A stretch of 64,000 bases of DNA from Lysobacterales bacterium (lineage in GTDB: Bacteria; Pseudomonadota; Gammaproteobacteria; Xanthomonadales; SZUA-38), in contig JASJDM010000001.1 of the NCBI GenBank assembly GCA_030065125.1, positions 208,365 to 272,364 on the forward strand, written 5' to 3'. The translations under genes and the position numbers were made by a program. This document shows, one piece after another, positions 8,935 to 16,665 of this stretch. Below the pieces are notes generated by a model, which saw only the letters and a list, made by a program, of their open reading frames with translations, made no database searches and was not told the origin of the DNA. Each line of letters begins with the position of its first letter. Position 1 is the first letter of the stretch.

Positions 8935-9369
8935 ATGGAATTGACGCTGGAAACTCTGTTCTCCTGGGCCAACGGTATTGCCTTCATCGGCTGGGTTTTC
9001 CTGCTGCTGATTCCGCGTCGCCAGGGCCCGCTGTTCTGGGTTCCCCAGTACGTGATCCCGTTCGGTCTGGGGCTGGTCTATTCAGCGCTGATCCTGCCCC
9101 AGATCTTTGTCGCCGACGGTGGTGGATTCGGATCGGTGCAGGAGGTCCGCGCGATGTTTCAGAACGACGCCGTGCTCGTGGGCGGCTGGATCCACTACCT
9201 GGCCTTTGATCTGTTCATTGGCTCATGGATTGCCCGCAACGCCGATGACCTGGGAATTCCACGGCTCATCCAGGTCCCGATTCTCGCCGCCACCTTCATG
9301 CTGGGACCCGTTGGCCTGGTCATCTTTCTTGCCATGCGCTCCCTGTACCGACGGCCCGAGTCCCCGTGA
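8935..9369 (+). CDS. ABA4-like (DUF4281) membrane protein
   Basis: 144 residues with four hydrophobic segments. The order NGIAFIGWVFLLLIPRR, QYVIPFGLGLVYSALIL, GGWIHYLAFDLFIGSWIARNAD and MLGPVGLVIFLAMR matches the ABA4-like family. In plants a member is needed for neoxanthin formation; bacterial members have no assigned role. GGAGCA lies 7 bases before the ATG. The stop overlaps the next start (GTGA), so the two membrane proteins are translationally coupled. Confidence 0.85.
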   Translation: MELTLETLFSWANGIAFIGWVFLLLIPRRQGPLFWVPQYVIPFGLGLVYSALILPQIFVADGGGFGSVQEVRAMFQNDAVLVGGWIHYLAFDLFIGSWIARNADDLGIPRLIQVPILAATFMLGPVGLVIFLAMRSLYRRPESP

Positions 9370-10178
9370 CTCCCGCGCGGCCATTGCTGTTATCCGGCCT
9401 GGACTGCGACCACCTGACCCGGGCATGGATCGCCAGCGCCATGCTGATGCTGGTGCTGCTACTGGTGCTTGCGCCCGCGTCGCTGGCCGACCCCAGAACT
9501 CTGGACGGCGTCAACGTCTGGGCCAAACCGTTGAAGTTTGCCGTGTCGCTGTTCCTGCATTTTCTGACCCTTGCCATACTCGCCCAGCAGCTGCCGCGCC
9601 GGGTTCGCAGCGGCGCGGTGCTGTCTGTGTTCGGTTACCTCGCCGTGATGGCCATGCTGTTTGAGCAGGGCTACATCAGCTTCAAAGCCGGCCAGGCCCG
9701 CCGCTCACACTTCAACTACGAGACCGAGCTGGAAACCCTGATGTACGGGCTTATGGGCATCGGCGCCATCCTGCTCATTCTGGCCGCTTTCGTGCTGGGC
9801 CTGCTGATCTGGTGGAAAGGCAGCGACACCGGGCCAGGGCTGCGCTGGGGGACCATCAGTGGGCTACTGCTGTCCCCTGTCGCCACGTTCGCGGTAGCTG
9901 CCTACCTGTCCGCCCAGGGCAGCCACCTGGTCGGGCCCGCGTCAGCCCCAGGCAACGGTCTGCCGGTGGTGGGCTGGTCGCGGGAAGCCGGAGATCTGCG
10001 CGTCGCACACTTCTTCGCCACCCACCTGATGCAGACGCTGCCGCTGGTGGGCCTGCTGGGCGACCGGCTGAACTGGCGCCCACGCGCCCTGGTTGTGCTC
10101 GCGGCCGTGATTCAACTGGCCCTGATTGGCTGGCTGTTCACAATGGCCCTGGCAGGAAGGCCGCTGCTCCCCGGCTAG
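9366..10178 (+). CDS. Polytopic membrane protein of unknown function
   Basis: 270 residues with about seven hydrophobic segments, starting at a GTG that overlaps the stop of the ABA4-like gene by 4 bp. Visible features are DGVNVWAKPLKFAVSLFLHFLTLA, a cytoplasmic-looking RRSHFNYE loop, and histidines within or next to spans (FLHFL, HFFATHLMQTLPLVG) that could bind a cofactor. I do not recognise a named family. Translational coupling suggests it works with, or is inserted with, the ABA4-like protein. Confidence 0.8.
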   Translation: MTPARPLLLSGLDCDHLTRAWIASAMLMLVLLLVLAPASLADPRTLDGVNVWAKPLKFAVSLFLHFLTLAILAQQLPRRVRSGAVLSVFGYLAVMAMLFEQGYISFKAGQARRSHFNYETELETLMYGLMGIGAILLILAAFVLGLLIWWKGSDTGPGLRWGTISGLLLSPVATFAVAAYLSAQGSHLVGPASAPGNGLPVVGWSREAGDLRVAHFFATHLMQTLPLVGLLGDRLNWRPRALVVLAAVIQLALIGWLFTMALAGRPLLPG

Positions 10179-10247
10179 CGCCGGACCCGCGCCTGCCCTG
10201 TCGATTTGCCTCGGATCAGGCAGCGGCGTAGTTTGTACGGGTGATCT

Positions 10248-10931
10248 ATGGGGACAGGAAAGATGATTGACGATCTCAAGGGTGACGAATCCTGGCGGAT
10301 GTTCAGGATCATCAGTGAGTTTACCGAGGGTTTCGACACCCTGGCCGATCTGGGTTTTGCCATTTCGATTTTCGGCTCGGCGCGGACTACTCCGGACAAC
10401 CCGTATTACCAGACGGCGGTGGAACTGGCCCATGCTTTGGGCAACAACGGGTTCTCGATCATTACCGGCGGCGGCCCCGGCATGATGGAGGCCGCCAACA
10501 AGGGGGCTTTTTCTGCGCCGAACACCAAATCCGTCGGCCTCAACATTGAACTTCCCCATGAACAGGCGGCCAACCACTTCCAGGATATTTCCCTGAGCTA
10601 TCGCTATTTCTTCGCGCGCAAAGTGATGTTCGTCAAATATTCCATGGGTTACGTCTGCATGCCGGGCGGCTTCGGCACTCTGGATGAGTTGATGGAAGCA
10701 CTGACGCTGATGCAGACCGGAAAAATTTATCCTTTGCCGCTGGTGCTGGTGGGAGTCGATTACTGGCAGGGGCTCATCGACTGGATGAAATCATCCCTGC
10801 TGCCGTTTGGCGCCATCTCCGCCGAAGACCTGGATTACATCACCCTGACCGACGAGATCGACGAGACCGTGGACATCATGTGCCGGCATCGCCAGTGGAA
10901 GCTGGAACAGATTGACACGCTCGAAGGCTGA
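10248..10931 (+). CDS. LOG family protein (cytokinin riboside 5'-monophosphate phosphoribohydrolase-like)
   Basis: 227 residues with the signature PGGFGTLDE (139-147) and the Rossmann nucleotide loop ITGGGPGMMEAAN (72-84). The conserved Arg-Lys pair sits in YRYFFARKVMF. Family members hydrolyse nucleoside 5'-monophosphates to base plus ribose 5-phosphate; many were once misnamed lysine decarboxylases. It is slightly longer at the N-terminus than the minimal LOG, like the TIGR00730 members of Proteobacteria. An ATG five codons later (10263), preceded by AGGA, is an alternative start. It is convergent with the MaoC gene. Confidence 0.9.
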   Translation: MGTGKMIDDLKGDESWRMFRIISEFTEGFDTLADLGFAISIFGSARTTPDNPYYQTAVELAHALGNNGFSIITGGGPGMMEAANKGAFSAPNTKSVGLNIELPHEQAANHFQDISLSYRYFFARKVMFVKYSMGYVCMPGGFGTLDELMEALTLMQTGKIYPLPLVLVGVDYWQGLIDWMKSSLLPFGAISAEDLDYITLTDEIDETVDIMCRHRQWKLEQIDTLEG

Positions 10932-10955
10932 CACCGTCAGACGTCACAGCCCCGG

Positions 10956-11408
10956 TCAAGCCCGGCGCTCTACCAGGTTGGTGCTCTTACAGCGGAAGAT
11001 GAATTCGTCGTCCTGGTTCAGCAGTCCATAGTCGCACACCACGATGCCTCTTCCCGGTTTTGAGGAGTCGCGTTTTTCCAGCAATTCCCAACGGGCCCTC
11101 ACCCGGTCACCCGGGTGCAGGGGCTTGTTCCAGCGCAGCTCGTCCCAGGCAATACCGCAGATCCAGCGGATGTCCCCGGCAACCTGGTGATCCAGCTGCC
11201 GCCAGATAGCCAGGCTGTGGATGCCTGATGCCGCAACCTGGCCCCAGGGATGATCCCTGGCGGCCTCGGGGTTGGTGTGAAAATACTGAGGATCGTACTG
11301 CTTTGCGAAATCAAGGATTTCGGATTCGCTGACCAGCCGCGCTTCGGAAATGCGCAGGTCTCCAACGCGGAGATCTTCATAGTAGAGCCGCGGTTCAGGA
11401 CTGTTCAT
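10956..11408 (-). CDS. MaoC-like hot-dog fold dehydratase
   Basis: 150 residues. The MaoC pattern YFEDLxVGD-like opening is seen as YYEDLRVGDLRISEARLVSESEILDFAKQYDPQYFHTN, with the DPQYFHTNPEAA helix of R-specific enoyl-CoA hydratases, followed by VAASGIHSLAIWRQ and WNKPLHPGDRVRARWE. Substrate is probably an enoyl-CoA or a related thioester. Its ATG abuts the stop of the Ser/Thr kinase gene (TGAATG), so it is part of the sigma-kinase operon, an unexpected partner for a signalling cassette. Confidence 0.88.
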   Translation of the reverse strand: MNSPEPRLYYEDLRVGDLRISEARLVSESEILDFAKQYDPQYFHTNPEAARDHPWGQVAASGIHSLAIWRQLDHQVAGDIRWICGIAWDELRWNKPLHPGDRVRARWELLEKRDSSKPGRGIVVCDYGLLNQDDEFIFRCKSTNLVERRA

Positions 11409-13898
11409 TCAGCCGGTCTCCGTTGTCAGAGCGACCAGTCTGCGCGCCGCCTCGATCTTACGATGGCCTGGGGGATAAAAGTCTATGCGCTGCTCCAGCA
11501 GCTGCCTGGCCCGCGCATGCAGGTCAGGCCTTTTCGTTCCCAGGTCCAGTTCGGCCCGGATGAGGATTTCGACGGTATCCCAGGTCATGGGGTGATCGGC
11601 GCCGATGGTCTCCTGTTTCACCCGGCGGGTGCCCAGCAGCAGCTCCCTGGCCTGCTCCAGCTCGCCGATGTGCATCAGGGCTGCCGCCCGATAATCCGCT
11701 GCGGTGAGGGTGAGGATGTGCCTTGGACCCAGGTTTTCCAGGGCGTCATCATATACCTGGCCAGCTCGCTGCTGCAGGGCCTCGGTACGCCCGGCAGCCA
11801 GCAGGTGACCGTTCAGCTCTATCTCGTAAAGCAGCGTCATGGGCGCTTCGGCCCCCAGGTTTTGACGGCCCAGCTCGATGGCCCGGGTGGTGTATTCGAC
11901 CGCTTTGTCAAAATCTCCGAGCGCCGCGTACCGGTCACCCACATTGCCGATGACGGACAGACGGTGTGAGGGCGTTGCGAACTCGTAATCCTCGATCATG
12001 CGCAGGGACTCGAGTTCGCCGGCCAGGCCCTCCTCCACCTTTCCGGCGTATGACAGCGCTCCGGACAGGGTTGTATTCAGGGTGATCAGCTCGGCGGTCA
12101 CGCCCAGGTCAAACTGCTCCAGTGTGGCCATGGCTTCCCGGGACAGCCGCGCCGCCTCGTCGTATCTGCCGGCGCGAAAGTGGACCGTTGCCAGCATTTG
12201 CCGCTTGGCCACCGTGCCATAGCTGTCGGGTCCACGCTGGCGGATCTCCCACTGCAACGCTTCGCTGGCCAGTTGCTCCGCCTGAGGCACCATCCCGGAA
12301 TCCCGATAGATTTCCGCCAGAGCCAGCTGCGCGTTGCTCAGCAGAGGATCTTCTGCTGGCACGCGCGCCCCTGACGCCAGGACCTTCTCCAGCAGGCGCC
12401 GCTGCAGCGCCTGGTCACCCTGACGCCGGGCCACCATGGCTCTCAGGTAGCGGGCCTTGAGGGTGATCGGATGATCCTGGCCCAGTGTCACCGAGGACAG
12501 ATCTTCGAGCCCGGACAGGCTCTGGTCCGCCGTGGTCAGCTGGCCTGCCTCCAGGTCGATCTGGGCCAGGTCCAGACTCAGGCTCAGATACCGCTCATCC
12601 GGGCCATCGCCGCGGTGCAGGTCCAGCGCTCGCAGGATCTCGGCCCTGGCCCGCTCCAGCTCATGCAGCGAGCGGTAGGTCTGGCCCAGGATCATGCGCA
12701 ACTGGGATTCCTCCAAACGACCGGGGGATTGCCGGCTGAGTTCACTGGAGGCCAGGTTCAGCAAGCGCTCTACCGTGAGCTGGCGACCCTGGTTATATGG
12801 GCTGGGCGCCGCCAGCATATTCTGCAGGAAGCCCAGGGTCGTCTCCGCGCGGAGCCGTTCCCGGTTAGCCAGATCGGCGGATCGCTGGGCGCGCAGGAAT
12901 CCGAGGCTGCTCAGCAGAAGACCCAGGGCCAGGCTGGCGATCACGGCGCTGATGGCCATGCGTCTTCGACGCAGCCGCGGCGCATCGATCAGGCCGTCCA
13001 GCGCCGCCAGCACCTCCTGGCTGGATGGCCGTGTATCCGGGGCGGCCGCCAGGCAGCGTCTGGCCAGTGAACGCAGTGGTCGAGGCAGGTCGGAGACATC
13101 GACCGGCCCGCCCTGCTGGTGACGGGCGGCCAGCGCCTCCAGGGTGTCGCACTCCAGAGGATAGCGGCCGGTCAGGGCAAACATCATGGTGGCGCCAAAA
13201 GCATACACGTCGGTGGCCGGCGACTGCGGCTCTCCAGCGAACAGCTCCGGCGCCATGACGATGGGTGAGCCGGCCACGGGTCCGACAGTCCGCAGGTCCG
13301 CGCCTGCGCCAAAATCCATCAGCACGGGCTCGCCGCTCTCCAGGATCATGACGTTGCCCGGCTTGAAGTCCCCGTGGGTGACGTGGCGATCATGGATCAG
13401 GACCAGCGCGTCGGCCAGGGGCCTGAACAGGGTGAGCATGTCGGCTGCCGACAGCCGGCCCCGGGCGTCCACCATCTGCTCCAGTGTTTGTCCATTCAAC
13501 AGGTCGGACCAGATGCCGGTGCGCCCATCTTCCAGGTCGGCACCGTGAATCGCCAGGATGCTGGGGTGCCTGAGGCGGGCCATGCGCCGGGCCTCGGCCA
13601 CGATCAGGCGGTCTCGATCGACGCTGTTGCCGGTGTGGGCCAGCTTCAGCGCCACGTCCCGTTTGAGCAGCGGGTCGAAGGCCCGGTAGACCTCACCGAA
13701 CCCACCCTTGCCAATCAGCTCTACGGCTTCCAGGTGACGCCATCGGAACAGGCAGTCCCGACACGGCTTGTCCCGCTGCGTGCGGCGAAAGGCCTGGCTG
13801 ATTCGATCGATGGTTCTAAGGGTCGCGCTCCCGGCGTCGTCCAGGCCGGTACCGTCAGCCACGGCAGCGGCCTGTTGTTCCAGTGGAGAATGTTCCAT
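11409..13898 (-). CDS. Serine/threonine protein kinase with C-terminal TPR array
   Basis: 829 residues. Kinase domain at about 56-300: P-loop IGKGGFGEV (62-70), VALK lysine (K85), catalytic loop HGDFKPGN (175-182, Asp177), DFG (195-197) and MAPE. As in the kinase at the left window edge, HRD is HGD. A span at about 314-335 anchors the protein, and residues about 345-829 form TPR-like repeats outside the cytoplasm. A CRDC motif lies just before the kinase domain (46-49). Its start overlaps the sigma-factor stop by one base (TGATG), and the MaoC gene follows with no gap. The pair is a paralogue of the sigma/kinase pair at 1-2624. External ligand and phosphorylation target are unknown. Confidence 0.93.
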   Translation of the reverse strand: MEHSPLEQQAAAVADGTGLDDAGSATLRTIDRISQAFRRTQRDKPCRDCLFRWRHLEAVELIGKGGFGEVYRAFDPLLKRDVALKLAHTGNSVDRDRLIVAEARRMARLRHPSILAIHGADLEDGRTGIWSDLLNGQTLEQMVDARGRLSAADMLTLFRPLADALVLIHDRHVTHGDFKPGNVMILESGEPVLMDFGAGADLRTVGPVAGSPIVMAPELFAGEPQSPATDVYAFGATMMFALTGRYPLECDTLEALAARHQQGGPVDVSDLPRPLRSLARRCLAAAPDTRPSSQEVLAALDGLIDAPRLRRRRMAISAVIASLALGLLLSSLGFLRAQRSADLANRERLRAETTLGFLQNMLAAPSPYNQGRQLTVERLLNLASSELSRQSPGRLEESQLRMILGQTYRSLHELERARAEILRALDLHRGDGPDERYLSLSLDLAQIDLEAGQLTTADQSLSGLEDLSSVTLGQDHPITLKARYLRAMVARRQGDQALQRRLLEKVLASGARVPAEDPLLSNAQLALAEIYRDSGMVPQAEQLASEALQWEIRQRGPDSYGTVAKRQMLATVHFRAGRYDEAARLSREAMATLEQFDLGVTAELITLNTTLSGALSYAGKVEEGLAGELESLRMIEDYEFATPSHRLSVIGNVGDRYAALGDFDKAVEYTTRAIELGRQNLGAEAPMTLLYEIELNGHLLAAGRTEALQQRAGQVYDDALENLGPRHILTLTAADYRAAALMHIGELEQARELLLGTRRVKQETIGADHPMTWDTVEILIRAELDLGTKRPDLHARARQLLEQRIDFYPPGHRKIEAARRLVALTTETG

Positions 13899-14455
13899 CA
13901 GGCCATGGCTTCGGACAGGTCAGCGATGGCACGCACCACCATCATCCGTGTTGCGTTGACCGACGGGCGTTCCAGCTCCCGGGCGATCTCGTCGTAGTCC
14001 ATGTCGAACTCCACCCGCATGACGACGGCCAGCCGCTTCTCGTCGCTCAGCTTGGACAGGCCACGCTCGTAGGATTCCAGTGCGTCCCGGCCAACCACGG
14101 CCTCCACCGGTGAGGTATGGCTGGCGAGCTGGGTTTCCTCCAGGCTGGTTCGGTCCGGGGCCCGGGTGGTGCGCCGGATCTCATCACGAACCACGTTCAT
14201 GAGAATGGTCCGCAGATACGCCAGAAATGCCCCGGGGCGCTTGTTTTCGAACCGTTCCAGGTGGTTCATCGCCCGGATCAGGGTGATCTGCACCAGGTCG
14301 TCGGTTTCGGCCAGGTCCCGCCCGTAGGTCGGCAAGCGCCCGTGGGCCCAGTGGCGCAGGCGCGGCAGGTAGCGCTCCATGAGCTCTTCCTGGGCCCGGT
14401 TGTCACCGGTGCCCACGCGCTCCAGCAACTGGGTGGTTGTTCGAAGATCGGACAT
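13898..14455 (-). CDS. ECF-type RNA polymerase sigma factor
   Basis: 185 residues. Region 2 contains RDLAETDDLVQITLIRAMNH and GAFLAYLRTILMNVVRDEIRR; region 4 contains the helix-turn-helix MDYDEIARELERPSVNATRMM. Much of region 2 is shared nearly word for word with the sigma factor at 2046-2624, showing recent duplication or strong common constraint. It overlaps the downstream kinase by one base. No clear ribosome binding site precedes the ATG. A TAAAAT hexamer on the minus strand about 35-40 bases upstream (around 14495) could be a -10 element. The hybrid histidine-kinase gene ends 120 bp upstream. Confidence 0.92.
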   Translation of the reverse strand: MSDLRTTTQLLERVGTGDNRAQEELMERYLPRLRHWAHGRLPTYGRDLAETDDLVQITLIRAMNHLERFENKRPGAFLAYLRTILMNVVRDEIRRTTRAPDRTSLEETQLASHTSPVEAVVGRDALESYERGLSKLSDEKRLAVVMRVEFDMDYDEIARELERPSVNATRMMVVRAIADLSEAMA

Positions 14456-14575
14456 CGGCCGGGAGCTGACGAACTCACCATGAAAAACCGCATTTTAGCC
14501 TGAATAATTCCTGAGTTTTGCTGTAGGAGCGTGTGTCCAGGCTGGCGCTGCGGCAGCCCCATGGCGATGACAGGG

Positions 14576-16441
14576 TCAGTCGTTGACCTGGATGGCCTCG
14601 GTGTAGGCGACCAGCTGCCCGCGCGTTTCCTCGAAGCATGTCTCCACGTCGCCGAAGACCGCCTCGATCTCCCTGCGGTGACCGCCCTTGGCCGCGCTTT
14701 CGAGGTAGGTGGCCCATTGGCGTAGTCGGCGTGCCCCAAAAGATCCGCTGGAGCTCTTCAAGGGGTGGGCGTAGCTGACGATGTCCTCGATGCGGTCCTC
14801 GGCCAGGGCGAGCTCGATCTGCAGCAACCGGACCCGGGACTCCTTCAAATAAGCGTCTGCAATGTCCGGGATGATGGTTCGGTCCACTTCCTTTTCCAGC
14901 CGCTTCAGGTCGTGGGGCTCAAACAGCGCGGTGGACATCAGCTGCTGCAGTTGCCGCTGGTCCCGCAGGGTCCGCGTGCGGGTTCCCCAATGCTCGATGG
15001 CGCGCCGCAGCTTGTCCCGGTTCACGGGCTTGGCCAGGTAATCCACCATGCCGGCGGCCTGGCAGGCCCGTCGGTCCACTGACAGGGTATTGGCTGTGAC
15101 GGCGATGATGGGCGCCGTGGCGTCCTGGGCAGCTTCGCGCTGGATGCGCGTGGCGGCCTCGATACCGTCCATGCCCGGCATCTGGATGTCCATCAGGATG
15201 ACGTCGAAGGGAATCTGCTTGGCGGTCTGGATGGCTTCCCTGCCGGACCCGACCGCGGTGACCTGGTGGCCCAGGTGCTTACACATGCTGGCCGTCACCA
15301 TCTGGTTGGCCACGCTGTCGTCCACCACCAGTACCCGCTTGCCGCCGGCCTCCGCGATACCAGCACCGGAAAAGCCGGCCCGCTCCATTTCGTACTGGGG
15401 CAGAATGATCTGGCACAGCAGGCGGTAGCTGCAGGCCGGATAGGGAAATACGAACACGCTGGGATGGTCGGCAGATTTGAGTCGCGCCATGGCCTTGTCG
15501 CTGGTGCAAAGAGCGATGATCGTATTGGCATCAGACTCTGACAGGGCCTTGTTGATCTCGCCCATCTTGGGATCCAGCAGCACCGCCGTGGTGCTGATTT
15601 TTTCGTCGGCCCTGGCGTCCAGCCGCCAGTCCGAGGCGACGTGCACCACCCGGGAGTCCTTTCTCGCCGCCAGGTTGCCAAAGCAAACCCGGGTTTTGCG
15701 CGCCAGGCGCCGCAGTTTCGTCATGCGCCGATCCTTTTTCTGGATGCAGATCGATGCCGGCAGCACCAGGTCGATGCGGCTGCCGCGCTTGACCTTTCTC
15801 GCCGACAGCCGGCCGTGCAGCAGGTGGGCGCCCTTGACCGCCACGCAAAGCCCCAGCCCCAGGCCCAGGCCATCTCCGGTCTCAGGCTCGCCGTTGATCA
15901 GCCCCATAATCTCGTCCGGCAGACCCGGCCCGTCATCCTTGACCGAAAATACCAGGTTGCCGGACTGGCGTCCGATCACCATCCGTACGCGCCCGGACTC
16001 CGAATACTCCACCGCGTTCTCGACCAGGTTGATCAGGATCTGGCGCAGCCGTCCCGGGTCGCACTGGATCCAGCGTGCGGTCGCTCGTGAAATATTGGCC
16101 CAGATGTCCAGACCCTTGTCCTCGGCCCTGGTCCGGTACAGGTCAACCACTTCACTGACCAGGCTGGGAATGAAGATTTCAGCGTCTTCCAGGGCAACCC
16201 GGCCTGTCTCCACGTCATTCAGGTCGATCAACTGGTTGATGCGGATTCGCAGATCGGCACCCTCGTGGTCGATGACCGAGACCAGCTCCGCCTGCTCGCT
16301 GTCCAGGGAGGTGTCCCGCAACAGGGTTGCGGCGCTCAGCAGGGCGTTCAGGCTGTTGCGCAGGTCGAAATTGAAGCGGGAAATCCACGCCGCCGCTTCA
16401 TGGGGCGAGGGTTCAATGGTTGGGATTTCGGGTTTGTTCAT
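14576..16441 (-). CDS. Hybrid histidine kinase-like protein lacking the DHp histidine (HATPase-REC-HPt)
   Basis: From the ATG at 16441 (an ATG at 16495 is in frame but adds a tail with no homology) the protein has 621 residues and no membrane span or sensor domain. Residues about 15-75 are a DHp-like helix pair, but the H-box reads RFNFDLRNSLNALLS: the phospho-acceptor His is Phe25 and the TP is NS. The ATPase domain (about 105-225) keeps the N-box ILINLVENAVEYSE, DDGPGLPDE and GDGLGLGLGL, so ATP binding looks intact. A degenerate receiver-like segment (about 245-365) is followed by a full receiver (VLVVDDSVANQM, phospho-Asp in LMDIQMPGMDG, Lys in YLAKPVN) and an HPt domain with AHPLKSSSGSFGA, His kept. 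Autophosphorylation at the usual site is impossible, so it probably works through REC-HPt or as a regulated ATPase. It lies upstream of the sigma/kinase cassette. Confidence 0.88.
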   Translation of the reverse strand: MNKPEIPTIEPSPHEAAAWISRFNFDLRNSLNALLSAATLLRDTSLDSEQAELVSVIDHEGADLRIRINQLIDLNDVETGRVALEDAEIFIPSLVSEVVDLYRTRAEDKGLDIWANISRATARWIQCDPGRLRQILINLVENAVEYSESGRVRMVIGRQSGNLVFSVKDDGPGLPDEIMGLINGEPETGDGLGLGLGLCVAVKGAHLLHGRLSARKVKRGSRIDLVLPASICIQKKDRRMTKLRRLARKTRVCFGNLAARKDSRVVHVASDWRLDARADEKISTTAVLLDPKMGEINKALSESDANTIIALCTSDKAMARLKSADHPSVFVFPYPACSYRLLCQIILPQYEMERAGFSGAGIAEAGGKRVLVVDDSVANQMVTASMCKHLGHQVTAVGSGREAIQTAKQIPFDVILMDIQMPGMDGIEAATRIQREAAQDATAPIIAVTANTLSVDRRACQAAGMVDYLAKPVNRDKLRRAIEHWGTRTRTLRDQRQLQQLMSTALFEPHDLKRLEKEVDRTIIPDIADAYLKESRVRLLQIELALAEDRIEDIVSYAHPLKSSSGSFGARRLRQWATYLESAAKGGHRREIEAVFGDVETCFEETRGQLVAYTEAIQVND

Positions 16442-16665
16442 AGTGGCCCGGTCTCGCGCTGCACAGGAACCCCGCGACGAAAACGGGGTCATCACTATGG
16501 TTTTCGGCCACTGCGTGTGGTTCTGAAGCCCAAGGCGGGTCGATACCGCGACGACTCAGCTGGGGGTAGTCGATGATCGGCAGAAAAAATTCCCGAAAAC
16601 AGCTTCGGGCCGCCTCATTTGTGGACTATGCTGTAGGGACGAAATCTGCCTGAGGTTGGTCAAGC

